From positions 1-40,838 of the forward strand of contig DATMNI010000385.1 of NCBI GenBank assembly GCA_035570275.1: a stretch of 40,838 bases of DNA. Direction: 5' to 3'. Position 1 is the first letter of the stretch; each line of letters starts with the position of its first letter. This stretch comes from DATMNI01 sp035570275. GTDB taxonomy: Bacteria > Acidobacteriota > Terriglobia > Bryobacterales > Bryobacteraceae. Shown piece by piece: positions 1 to 9,000 of the stretch. Both the position numbers and the translations under genes were made by a program. The notes beneath the pieces are model-generated. The model made no database searches, was not told where the DNA came from, and saw only the letters and a program-made list of their open reading frames with translations.

Positions 1-330
1 GAGGGGGCTTACCGCCGTGGTACCAAACGGCCGTGCCAGAGGTGATCTCGACCAGGCGCCGGCCCTCGCTATACCAGTGGAGAATCGGCAACCGCTGCCA
101 GACGGTTTTGGGGTTGGCGAGGATTTGCTGCAGCGAGGGGACACGGGCCCCGACTAAGCGCGACCGCCCCTAGGTACCTTTCTTCCGTGGGGGCGCGGGG
201 CGGAACAGGCGGGCATCCAGGCGCAGGCGCGTGACGCAGATGATCGGCTGTGTCCGCCCGGTCCACCGAGTCAGCGGATCCAGTGCGGCGAACTTTCCGT
301 TCGGTTCATCGCTGCTCCATATTAGGCGGC
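1..330 (-). pseudogene. DDE transposase remnant, cut by window edge
   Basis: Read on the minus strand, the frame gives CVTRLRLDARLFRPAPPRK, then an in-frame TAG (complement at 170-172), then continues in the same frame with VGARVPSLQQILANPK and EITSGTAVWYHGGKPP up to the window edge. These short stretches, in this order, resemble the catalytic region of DDE-superfamily transposases of the IS701-like or DDE_5 type (established family pattern; match made by eye). The N-terminal half is not recognisable upstream of about 330 and the C-terminus lies outside the window. The single in-frame stop and the missing N-terminus mark it as a dead insertion-sequence copy. No terminal inverted repeat can be seen here. 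Confidence 0.6.
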
Positions 331-355
331 GCCGCAATACTGCCATGTTACTCAA

Positions 356-711
356 CCAGGTTACGCTACAGGGTACTCGCTACACCGTCCGGGCTTCGGC
401 GTCCCAGAAAAGCGACAGCGGAGTTGCGGATTGCCGAAAACAGCGCGTGGGTGAGGTTGATGTGAACGCTGTGGCCGGATACCTGAAGGCTTAGGATGCC
501 GGTCGCAACGCCGTCAAACGCGCTCAATGACACGCCGCTCACTTTGCCTATCCGGTGGGTGCCGTCAGTGGGCGTGGACCTCGCGATCGGCTTTCTCTTT
601 CCTCGCCAGCGCAGTAGTGGTTGAGCCCTCGGCTGCGACTATTCTTTCGTAACTGGCCGTCAGGTCCTCCGCTTGCGCTGACGCGAGTGGATACTGTTAG
701 TGGGAGCCTCT
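356..711. other. Intergenic stretch, no gene recognised
   Basis: About 350 bases between the transposase remnant and the esterase gene. On the minus strand two short open stretches in different frames have a protein-like composition: one reads ASAQAEDLTASYERIVAAE and ends at a TGA near 575, and the other runs from about 590 down to a stop at 366. They could be pieces of one frameshifted gene, but I recognise neither. The only supported signal is a Shine-Dalgarno-like GGGAG at 702-706 serving the downstream ATG at 712. Confidence 0.4.
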
Positions 712-1632
712 ATGAAAACCTGGCGCGTCATCGTTATCTACTCGATCGTCGTTGCGCACTCCCACGCTCAAGACGACAATCAACCAACTGCTGATTATTC
801 CGTGGCAGCCGACATCCAGTACTGTACTGGTGGCGGTAAGCCGTTGCTAATGGATGTCTTCATTCCGCATGCGCGGATTCGGCGGCCTACTCCGGCGGTG
901 CTGTGGCTCCACGGCGGCGGTTGGGAACGCGGCGATAAGAATGGGAACTCCGGAGCGCGCTTTCTGGCGCAGGCCGGTTTCGTGACTGCCTCCATCTACT
1001 ATCGATTGAGTGGAGAGGCCAAGTTCCCTGCGGACATCGAAGATTGCAAGTGCGCCGTTCGGTATCTTCGTGCCAATGCCGGGAAATATGATCTGCACCC
1101 GAACCGAATTGGCGTTGCCGGCGCTTCGTCCGGTGGACACCTGGCCCTGTTGCTCGGTTTGGCCGGCGAGAAGGCCGGACTGGAAGGCTCGGGAGGGTGG
1201 CCGGGCGTCTCCAGCCGCGTTCGCGCGACTGTGTCCTACTATGGCCCAACGGATTTGACAACAGTCACCGCCGATTTCGGGACTCGGGCGCGAGCAGCGA
1301 TCGCCAAGCTCATTGGTACGACCACACAGGAAAACCCTGACGCCTACAGGCGGGCCAGTCCAATTGCCTATATTTCATCGCGGCAACCGCCGATTCTGAT
1401 GGTGCACGGCGATGGGGACACTCTGGTGCCATTCGAGCAGTCCAAACGCATGTTGGATGCGTGCCTTCGGGCAGGAGCCGATGCAAAGCTGGTCAAAGTC
1501 GGGAATGCGGATCACGACTTCGAGCTCCTGGATCCGAGCAAGCCTCTCTCGATCGGCATTGAGCAGATCCACAACATGACGGTAGAGTTCTTCCAGAAGC
1601 ATCTGGACGCCACCAGGGCGATCTTGCGGTGA
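712..1632 (+). CDS. Secreted alpha/beta-hydrolase (BD-FAE type esterase)
   Basis: The 306-residue product starts at ATG 712, preceded by GGGAG at a five-base spacing; an upstream in-frame GTG at 700 is less likely. A hydrophobic N-terminus ending SHAQ is a probable signal peptide. The oxyanion motif HGGGW is near residue 67, the nucleophile sits in GASSGG (Ser139), and Asp236 (HGDGDTLVP) and His268 (NADHDF) complete the triad. The family hydrolyses carboxylic or acetyl esters, often on plant polysaccharides; the substrate here is unknown. Oddity: roughly the last eight residues and the stop codon lie in DNA that, on the other strand, is the ppk1 remnant, so the native C-terminus was probably replaced by a rearrangement. 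The core fold and triad look complete. Confidence 0.85.
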   Translation: MKTWRVIVIYSIVVAHSHAQDDNQPTADYSVAADIQYCTGGGKPLLMDVFIPHARIRRPTPAVLWLHGGGWERGDKNGNSGARFLAQAGFVTASIYYRLSGEAKFPADIEDCKCAVRYLRANAGKYDLHPNRIGVAGASSGGHLALLLGLAGEKAGLEGSGGWPGVSSRVRATVSYYGPTDLTTVTADFGTRARAAIAKLIGTTTQENPDAYRRASPIAYISSRQPPILMVHGDGDTLVPFEQSKRMLDACLRAGADAKLVKVGNADHDFELLDPSKPLSIGIEQIHNMTVEFFQKHLDATRAILR

Positions 1633-2382
1633 ATCTTCAACCCCACCAGCCCGTACACTACGTGCACGCCGGAGCGTTCCATCGCTCGCGCCCACTCAAT
1701 GTTGCTCTCCTCGTCGAACCGGGCCTTCAACTCCACCAGGGCGGCGACCTGCTTATCCTCTTCGATAGCATCCAGCAGCGCTTCCACCACCTTGGAATTC
1801 CGCCGACGAGGTAGAGGCACGCTTTGATCGCCAGCGTTCCGGGATCGCGCGCGGCTGTCCGCAAGAACTCGATCACCGGCTGAAAGGAATCGAAAGGATG
1901 ATGCAGCACGATGTTCTGCCGCCGGATCAGGGCGAATATGTCGTCATCCTCGGAGCTCTCCACCAGCGCAGTGGGCAGCGCCGGAACGAACGCAGTCTCC
2001 TTCAACTCCGGACGGTCCAATTGCGCCGCAGCCATCAGCCGCTCGCCTGCAGGCAATGGTACGCCTCTTTCATCAGGCGCATCACCTCCCGGCGGATGGC
2101 CACAAGCTGCGCCCGAGGGCTCATGCCATCGAGTCCGGCATCCCCCGCGCCCGAGTCCATCTGCGCCAACAGCCCGGCGACGCGAACCATAAAAAACTCG
2201 TCGAGGTTGGACCCCAGAATCGCCAGGAACTTCAGCCTCTCCAGCCGCGGGTTCTTTTCGTCCTCCGCCTCCCCCAGCACGCGCTGCTGAAAGGCGAGGA
2301 GGGACAACTCGCGGTTTAGGTACAGTTCCGGGCCCCGCAAGTCAACGGCGTTCAAATCGCGTGGGGGAAAGCTCGAGCGCAT
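1608..2382 (-). pseudogene. ppk1: Polyphosphate kinase 1 remnant, frameshifted and deleted
   Basis: Three pieces in three frames match polyphosphate kinase 1. From ATG 2382 the N domain reads LYLNRELSLLAFQQRVL and ILGSNLDEFFMVRVAGL. Near 2040 the frame shifts and jumps to DIFALIRRQNIVLHHPFDSF, so roughly 170 residues of the N/H domains are missing. Near 1800 it shifts again to LVELKARFDEESNIEWARA and GVHVVYGLVGLKIHRKIALV, which still carries the His of the phospho-accepting GLKxHxK motif. The conserved LYR is LYL here. Homology stops at about 1608; the rest of the C-terminal domains is absent. PPK1 normally makes polyphosphate from ATP; this copy cannot. Confidence 0.9.
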
Positions 2383-2759
2383 ATCGAGAGTACTATCCCA
2401 GACCAACGGTTTTGGCGTGTCGACCGGTATCTTTGGTCTGAGCGGTAACTTCAAGGTTGGTATCGAGGTAGAAGCGTTGCATGAAGGGAGAGTATCAGTC
2501 TTTCGCAAACGGACAGTCACAAAATGGATACAAAATGGAACGAAATTTGTTGTTCGCAAATGAGAGCTACAGCCTCGGAATGAGGCGTCCCGGCGGTTCA
2601 ACTGGCGCCGGATACCGCGGTATGCCGGAAGGGCGCGATTCGGATTTACCGGACGCAGTTTGGGTTGGGGACGTGCCTTGCCGGCACAGGTCGCAGCCAC
2701 AGGTCGGTTCTTTGCGATCCATATGTAGAAGCCTCAGAAGCAGTTCATTTTCATGCCCG
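2383..2759. other. Intergenic stretch, no gene recognised
   Basis: Region upstream of the ppk1 remnant. The ppk1 frame remains open upstream to about 2700, but that part has no resemblance to the PPK1 N-terminus and is probably the old 5' leader. No promoter, repeat or RNA gene could be supported. Confidence 0.4.
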
Positions 2760-3089
2760 CTATAGTCCCGGCATATACTGGGTCTGATGCAATGCGGCGG
2801 CCGGCACAGCTTGCAACAGGCGCTCCATGCCTGCCCAGACGCGATGCGCTGCTTTCTCATGATTCACCAGTATCTCTTCCAGCATCGCCCGAATCTCATA
2901 GACAGCCGTGTTGACCCTGGCGGCCGCATTGGCCCGAAATTCCCGATATCGCTGCGGCTCCAATAGTTGGCCCACGGCTCCGCCAATCCTGGAGAAACTG
3001 CTCACCACCATCCCCATGCGTTCCGCTTCGATCCAATCCGCATGGAAGACCTGATTCGTCGTTCGCGGCAGCCTTGTGTCGGATGCCCG
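2760..3089 (-). pseudogene. C-terminal fragment of a GT28-like glycosyltransferase
   Basis: An open minus-strand frame bounded by a TGA at 3090-3092 and ending at 2760. It reads NQVFHADWIEAERMGMVV, then GGAVGQLLEPQRYREFRANA and ARVNTAVYEIRAMLEEIL. The pattern (N/x-DWI, GxVV, LLEP, YREFRxNA, AVxEIxxxLE) resembles the C-terminal end of family 28-type lipid glycosyltransferases. The match is by eye and only moderate. No start codon precedes the conserved part (first ATG at 3017) and the N-terminal acceptor domain is missing, so this is best read as gene debris. Alternatively it is a short expressed hypothetical protein starting at 3017. Confidence 0.4.
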
Positions 3090-3262
3090 TCAGCAGATGG
3101 CGCATCCCTCACGAGCGGCCGTGCAGGGAAACGAGTTCGGGATCCATCTGGGTTTTGACGCGAGTGCGCCGAGACGTGGGAACGCAGTATCTCCGGAGTC
3201 ACCCGTCAAACCTCTGGCCGAACATGTTGCCACCAAGTGTGAAATTGAGTCATCAATAAAGC

Positions 3263-4558
3263 ATGGTGCAAATCACCTCAGCCGAGTCCTCCCGGCGATT
3301 GACGCTCGCGGAACTCCGTACGCTCTCGCTCGCATCGCTTGGTGGCGCGCTCGAGTTTTACGACTTCGTCATTTTCGTATTCTTCACGGGCGTGATCGGC
3401 AAACTGTTCTTTTCCGCGGGCCTGCCGGATTGGGTGCGTCAATTTCAGACATTTGGCATCTTCGCGGCGGGGTATCTGGCGCGGCCTCTTGGTGGAATCG
3501 TGATGGCGCATTTCGGCGATACCCGTGGCCGGAAGCGTATGTTTACACTAAGCGTCCTTCTGATGGCGATCCCAACACTACTGATTGGATTTCTGCCCAC
3601 CTATCAGTCGATTGGCGCCGCCGCCCCGGTGCTGCTGCTCGTGATGCGAGTAATGCAAGGAATCGCAATCGGCGGCGAAGCGCCCGGCGGCTGGGTATTT
3701 GTTGCCGAGCACGCCTGGCGAGGGCGGGTTGGATTCGCAGTTGGTTTGCTTACCAGCGGCTTAAGCTGCGGGATACTGCTCGGCTCGCTTGTGGCGACTG
3801 CCGTCAATATGGCGTTCAGCCAAACGCAGATTGCCGGCGGCCTCTGGCGGTTACCGTTTGTGATTGGGGGCGTATTCGGGTTTGTTGCGATGCTGCTACG
3901 GCGGTGGCTTGAAGAAACTCCCGTCTTTGAGAAGATGCGAAGCTGCGCAGCGGTCTCCCGTGAACTTCCTTTGCGTGCGGTCTTACGAGAGCATGGCCGC
4001 GCCATCGCCGTCTCGGTGCTTGCCACGTGGATGCTCACAGCAGCGATAGTGGTCGTGATCCTGATGACGCCTGCCCTACTGCAACAAATGTCCCGGTTGA
4101 CGGCGGGCACCGTGCAATCCGGCAACCTTGCCGGTACGGCAGCGCTGTGCCTTTCCACACTGGCACTAGGTGCTGCCACGGACCGTTTCGGCATCCGCCG
4201 CGTCGCTATTCCATTAGTGATGTTCTTGATCCTTGCGACTTACGGTCTCTACATCGGAGCCACGCGGCTGCCATCGGCCCTGACGCCTCTCTACGTCCTC
4301 GCCGGCATCGGAGCCGGCGCCGCCGTCCTGGCTCCTGTTGTCATGGTCCGTGCATTTCCGGCCGCGGTCCGCTTCACCGGTGTTTCCTTCTCTTACAATC
4401 TTTCCTACGCGGTGTTCGGCGGCGTAACTCCGCTACTCGTCTCCTGGATTTCCCACCTGAACCAGCTCGCTCCTGCACACTATATCGCTGCCGTCACTAT
4501 TCTCGGCCTTGTGGCCATCTTGATCGCACCTACTGCACGCGCCATCGACGAAGACTGA
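3263..4558 (+). CDS. MFS transporter, metabolite:H+ symporter (MHS) type
   Basis: The 431-residue integral inner-membrane protein has about twelve hydrophobic segments. Features of the MHS branch (ProP/KgtP/CitA relatives) are the N-terminal LASLGGALEFYDFVIF, the loop 2-3 motif GDTRGRKRM, and GGEAPGGWVFVAEH in TM4-5. These porters move organic acids, osmolytes or similar compounds with protons; the substrate cannot be read from sequence. Start ATG 3263 has no strong ribosome-binding site. It stands alone among debris, with no same-strand partner nearby. Its length is normal and no key segment is missing. Confidence 0.8.
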   Translation: MVQITSAESSRRLTLAELRTLSLASLGGALEFYDFVIFVFFTGVIGKLFFSAGLPDWVRQFQTFGIFAAGYLARPLGGIVMAHFGDTRGRKRMFTLSVLLMAIPTLLIGFLPTYQSIGAAAPVLLLVMRVMQGIAIGGEAPGGWVFVAEHAWRGRVGFAVGLLTSGLSCGILLGSLVATAVNMAFSQTQIAGGLWRLPFVIGGVFGFVAMLLRRWLEETPVFEKMRSCAAVSRELPLRAVLREHGRAIAVSVLATWMLTAAIVVVILMTPALLQQMSRLTAGTVQSGNLAGTAALCLSTLALGAATDRFGIRRVAIPLVMFLILATYGLYIGATRLPSALTPLYVLAGIGAGAAVLAPVVMVRAFPAAVRFTGVSFSYNLSYAVFGGVTPLLVSWISHLNQLAPAHYIAAVTILGLVAILIAPTARAIDED

Positions 4559-5123
4559 TGGCGGGGTGCACGCTGCGCAGAAGTCGCCCAGTATGGAGAT
4601 GACCGGTTACGATCTGGTCCACTTCCTTGCCCGCAACATCGCCGCCCAGTCCGCCAGCCTCAAGATGGCCTTTTACGACTCCAAGCCGATCTCATCCTTG
4701 CTGACTCCATCTACTGGGGGCACGCTGCCCATGCTCGTCGGGCCTCGCGACAAGCGCCCTGCCATCGCGCACCTCTGCGTCTCCGTTGTCAATATCGGCA
4801 GCGGGAAAACATCCCGATGCGCCCCGGTGAGACTCCGGAGCAGCGCGATGCAGAGTACCGGCTCCGTGAGCGCTTCATGCTTCAGCCCGCGCAACAGGCC
4901 GTCGACGCTGCCTGGCCAGCCTTGGTTATCCCACGCTTCCATGCCCCATTCTCGAAGCTATGACCGCAATGTCCGATGTCTGTCTGCACCCTGGCATCGA
5001 GAACTTCGAGTACCCATGAGTCGCCACTTCTCACTACCTTTCACGACACGGCGCACCGGAATCGCCGGATAATCTCAAACGCTTTCGATCTGTCGTTTTT
5101 GTCGGGCGGGGCTCTGTACAGCC
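4559..5123. other. Degraded region with unrecognised coding debris
   Basis: About 560 bases between the MFS gene and the lysR fragment. Several plus-strand frames look protein-like but broken: 4817-4963 encodes 48 residues beginning MRPGETPEQRDAEYRLRERF, followed after a frame change by MTAMSDVCLHPGIENFEYP (about 4961-5019). They may be parts of one decayed gene with frameshifts. I do not recognise the family. A 168-codon frame (4566-5072) across the same DNA has an unconvincing composition. Confidence 0.35.
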
Positions 5124-5429
5124 GTGGACCTTTGGCTCCGGACAAGACGCGAAGCGTATTATCCCCCACAGGAACCCTTCGTACCAGCGATATTGAGCAG
5201 ATGCGGATTGGTGTTCTCGAACATCTGGGGATTGCTCAGGCGGCAGCATGGCTCTTCGCGGCAGAACTCAGAGAAGGTACTGTCATCCGTCTTCTGACTC
5301 CGCTCGAACGAATTGTACCGATCCTTGCCGTTCGACCTGCCAGTAGCGGTGTCCGCCAAAGTACGCGTCTTCATCGAGCACCTGGAGAAGACTTTCGCTC
5401 TCTGGTCCCAATTCAATCCGCCTCGCTAA
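5124..5429 (+). pseudogene. LysR-family regulator, C-terminal fragment
   Basis: The C-terminal part of a LysR effector-binding domain survives in three frames: WTFGSGQ near 5124, then LSPTGTLRTSDIEQMRIGVL and EHLGIAQAAAWLFAAELREG, then, after a shift near 5352, KVRVFIEHLEKTFALWSQF to a TAA at 5427. The order and spacing match the end of LysR proteins (GLGIAxxPxWLF then VRxFIDxLE). The helix-turn-helix half is gone. The fragment is non-functional, and the adjacent TetR gene is the only local regulator. Confidence 0.75.
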
Positions 5430-5453
5430 AACTTTAGGGATCGTAACTACCGA

Positions 5454-6026
5454 TCAGGCAATCGCAGCATCGATCAGGGCTTCGGCCGCCTTTGCCGTAG
5501 CCTTCACGGCATCCCGCTTTCCAAGAATGCCGGCAGTCGAATACGCCCCCTCAATCAACATGAGCAATTGGTTGCTCAGCACATCGGGCTGACGCGCGCC
5601 GATAGTGCGGCAAAGGTTCAGCAATCTCTTTTTCAATTCTCTCTTGTGAGCCAAAGCAACCACCCGGGCACGGCAACCCTCCTCCGGGAACTCGGCGGCT
5701 GCCTTTAGAAGCGCGCAGCCGCGGAACTCTGGCCGCCGCGCCCGAATTGCGATTGCCACGAATAGATCGGCCAACTGCCGCCGGGGCTCATTCGCATTTC
5801 GGGCCATGACGCCGTCCCACCACTGCCAATATCGCTGCCCCCTCGCCTCTAAGTACGCGGCGACGAGATCGTCCTTTGAAGCGAAACTGCGGTACAAGCT
5901 CATCTTGGCAACGCCGGATTTGTCGATGATGGTGTCGATGCCGACCGCGTGGATGCCCTCACGATAAAAGAGGTCGTCGGCAGTTTCCAGAATTCGTTCA
6001 CGGGCAGTTTTGTGCGAAGATGTCAT
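5454..6026 (-). CDS. TetR/AcrR-family transcriptional regulator
   Basis: The 190-residue repressor-type protein has its helix-turn-helix within residues 8-55 (RILETADDLFYREGIHAVGI, then KMSLYRSFASKDDLVAAYL). The C-terminal half is the variable ligand-binding region and includes EFRGCALLKAAAEFPEE, typical of the branch that regulates efflux or reductive-detoxification genes. It is divergent from the RND operon, with start codons about 70 bases apart. A perfect 7-2-7 palindrome touches its start codon, so it probably represses both itself and the efflux genes and releases DNA on binding a pump substrate. That role is inferred from position. Confidence 0.9.
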   Translation of the reverse strand: MTSSHKTARERILETADDLFYREGIHAVGIDTIIDKSGVAKMSLYRSFASKDDLVAAYLEARGQRYWQWWDGVMARNANEPRRQLADLFVAIAIRARRPEFRGCALLKAAAEFPEEGCRARVVALAHKRELKKRLLNLCRTIGARQPDVLSNQLLMLIEGAYSTAGILGKRDAVKATAKAAEALIDAAIA

Positions 6027-6049
6027 GAGACAGACCTGTCTCTATCATA
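6027..6049. promoter_or_regulatory. Probable TetR operator and tetR -10 box
   Basis: Bases 6027-6042 read GAGACAG-AC-CTGTCTC, a perfect inverted repeat with 7-base arms, directly upstream of the tetR ATG (6024-6026 on the minus strand). Just beyond it, 6044-6049 reads TATGAT on the minus strand, five of six matches to a sigma-70 -10 box. A tetR transcript from it would begin inside the palindrome, leaving only about ten leader bases. This is the geometry of an autoregulating TetR operator that would also block the RND promoter. No convincing -35 box was seen. Confidence 0.65.
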
Positions 6050-6096
6050 CTCGATATTTTGGAATCCCGCCAGAACCAACCCGCATCCGATCCGGT

Positions 6097-9000
6097 ATGT
6101 GGATCGTAAAAGTCGCCCTCCGGCGCCCGTATACTTTCGTCGTCGTCGCGTTGTTGATCCTCATTCTCAGCCCCATAGTGATTTTGCGCACGCCGACGGA
6201 CATTTTTCCCAACGTCGACATCCCGGTGATCGCTGTGGCTTTCTCGTACACCGGCTTGAACCCGGAAGAGATGGAAGGCCGCCTCACGACCGTATTCGAA
6301 CGTGTCGTCACTACGGTTGTAAACGACGTGGAGCATATCGAATCGACAACGATCAATGGACAGGCGATTGTCCGGATATTTCTTCAGCCTGGCGCCAATG
6401 TCGACCGCGCAACGGCGCAGATTACTGCGGGATCTCAAACGATCCTGCGGTTTCTTCCTCCGGGGACTCAACCGCCGCTCATGGTCAACTACAGCGCCTC
6501 AACGGTCCCCATCCTCCAACTCGCCCTTTCTGGACAGGGACTGGCCGAGCAACAACTGAACGATATCGGCCTCAACTTCCTGCGAACTCAACTGGTCACG
6601 ATTCCGGGGGCGGTCATTCCGTTCCCATACGGGGGGAAGCAGCGACAGATCATGGTGGACCTGAAGCCAGGTTTGCTGCAATCAAAGGGCTTGGCGGCCG
6701 GCGATGTGGTCTCTGCGCTCAGCCAACAGAACCTGGTGCTTCCTTCCGGGACTGCCAAAATCGGCGCGACCGAGTATGACTTCGATATTAACGCGAGCCC
6801 CAAAACAGTTTCTGAGTTAAATGATGTCCCGGTTAAAGTGATCGGCAATTCGACTGTCTATTTGCGGGATGTGGCGAACGTCCGCGATGGATTTGCGCCG
6901 CAGACCAATATCGTGCGTCAGGACGGACATCGAGGGACGCTGGTGACCGCGCTTAAGTCGGGCAATGCGTCCACTCTAGATGTAGTTCAAGGAATTCGCA
7001 ACCTGCTGCCGCGAGTCGCTGCAACGTTGCCGGCGGAGTTAAAGATTCAACCCTTGGCGGACCAATCATTGTTCGTTCGAGCCGCGGTCGGATCGGTGAT
7101 TCGTGAAGCCATTATCGCCGCTTGTCTTACGGGGTTGATGATCCTGCTATTCCTCGGAAGCTGGCGCAGCACTGTGATCATCGCAGTCTCGATTCCGCTT
7201 TCCATCCTTACTTCGATTATCGTGCTCAGCGCATTGCATGAAACGATCAACGTGATGACCCTCGGCGGCCTGGCGCTCGCGGTTGGCATCCTGGTGGATG
7301 ACGCCACTGTCGAGATCGAGAACGTCAATCGAATTCTCGGGGAAGGGAAGGAAATCAGGGAGGCGATCCTGGAAGGCGCCCAGCAGATCGCGGTACCGGC
7401 CCTGGTCTCGACCCTCTGCATATCGATCGTCTTTATTCCCATGTTCTTCCTGAACGGGGTGGCGCGCTACCTGTTCGTTCCGCTGGCCGAGGCGGTGGTC
7501 TTCGCGATGATGGCTTCGTACATCCTTTCGCGCACGCTGGTCCCCACGCTGGCCATGTACCTTCTGCGGCCGGGACAGCATGCTTCCGCTCGATCGCGAA
7601 ATCCTCTTGTACTGGCGCAACAGGGGTTCGAACAGGGGTTCGAGAGGCTTCGCCTGGCATACGAGCTTCTGCTTACCAGGTTCGTCTATCACCGTCGCAT
7701 CTTCATTCCAGTGTTTCTCCTGATTGCGGTATCTGCATTCCTGCTGGTTCCATGGCTCGGGCAAGACTTCTTTCCCACAATCGATAGCGGCCAATTGCTT
7801 CTCCATGTGCGGACCAAAGCGGGCACACGGATCGAGGAGACCGCGAGACTTTGCGATCTGGTGGAGGCGTCCATTCGTCGGGAGATACCGAACGCTGAGG
7901 TAGAGAACGTTCTCGACAACATCGGGGTACCTTACAGCACCATCAACCTCATTTACAACCGGTCCGGGCTGATCGGCGCCGGCGACGCGGACATCCTCGT
8001 GTCGCTGAAGGAGAAGCATCGGCCGGTCGCTGAGTACGTCCGCGCCTTGCGCCCCATATTAGCCGAGGAGTTTCCGGGCACCACCTTTGCCTTTCTTCCC
8101 GCCGATATGGTCTCGCAGATTCTGAACTTCGGCGCGCCGTCGCCAATTGACATCCAAATCGAGGGCGCGAACCTGGACGGGAATCGCCAGCTTGCGGACC
8201 AGTTGCTGGGTCAGCTTCGTCATGTGCCGGGCCTGGCCGATGCGCGCATTCAACAGGATTTCGATTACCCGAGATTTCACGTCGAGATCGACCGTACGAA
8301 GGCAGCGCAAGGCGGATTCACGCCGCGCGACATCGCCAATAGTTTGCTGGTCTCGCTGAGCGGCAGCTTTCAAACCGCGCCAAATTTCTTTCTGAACCGG
8401 CAAAACGGCGTCGAGTATAACCTGGTTGCTCAAACGCCCCAGTACACCATCCAAACGCTGCAGGATGTCCAAAGCATGCCTATCAGCTCGCCTACGATGA
8501 CTCGTCCGGAAATTCTGGCTGATGTCGGATCGCTCACACGATCCACCGAACCGGCAGTGCTATCGCACTTCAACATCCGCCGCGTGGTGGACATTTACGG
8601 ATCGGTTGACGGCCGTGATCTCGGGGCGACTGGCAAGGACGTCGCCCGCATCTTAGAGGCGAATCGAAAATCCTTTCCGCGTGGAACTTTCGTCACAATT
8701 AAGGGCCAGTTCGAAACCATGCGGACCTCTTACCGGGGTTTGCTGGCTGGTCTCGGCTTTGCCATCGTGCTCGTCTACTTGTTGATAGTAGTCAACTTCC
8801 AGTCATGGCTGGATCCGTTTATCATCATCACCGCGCTGCCGGCGGCTCTGGCGGGCATTGCACTTTTCCTGTTTCTCACGCATACAACGCTGAGTGTGCC
8901 GGCGCTCACGGGAGCCATCATGTGTATGGGAGTCGCCACTGCCAACAGCATCCTGGTGGTCGCGTTCGCCAAAGAGCGCCTGGTTCACCACGGTGAGGCG

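Noticed and set aside
3076..3912. 278-codon plus-strand frame overlapping the MFS gene start
   Set aside because: It lies out of frame with the MFS gene and lacks hydrophobic segments or recognisable motifs; the MFS frame explains the DNA.
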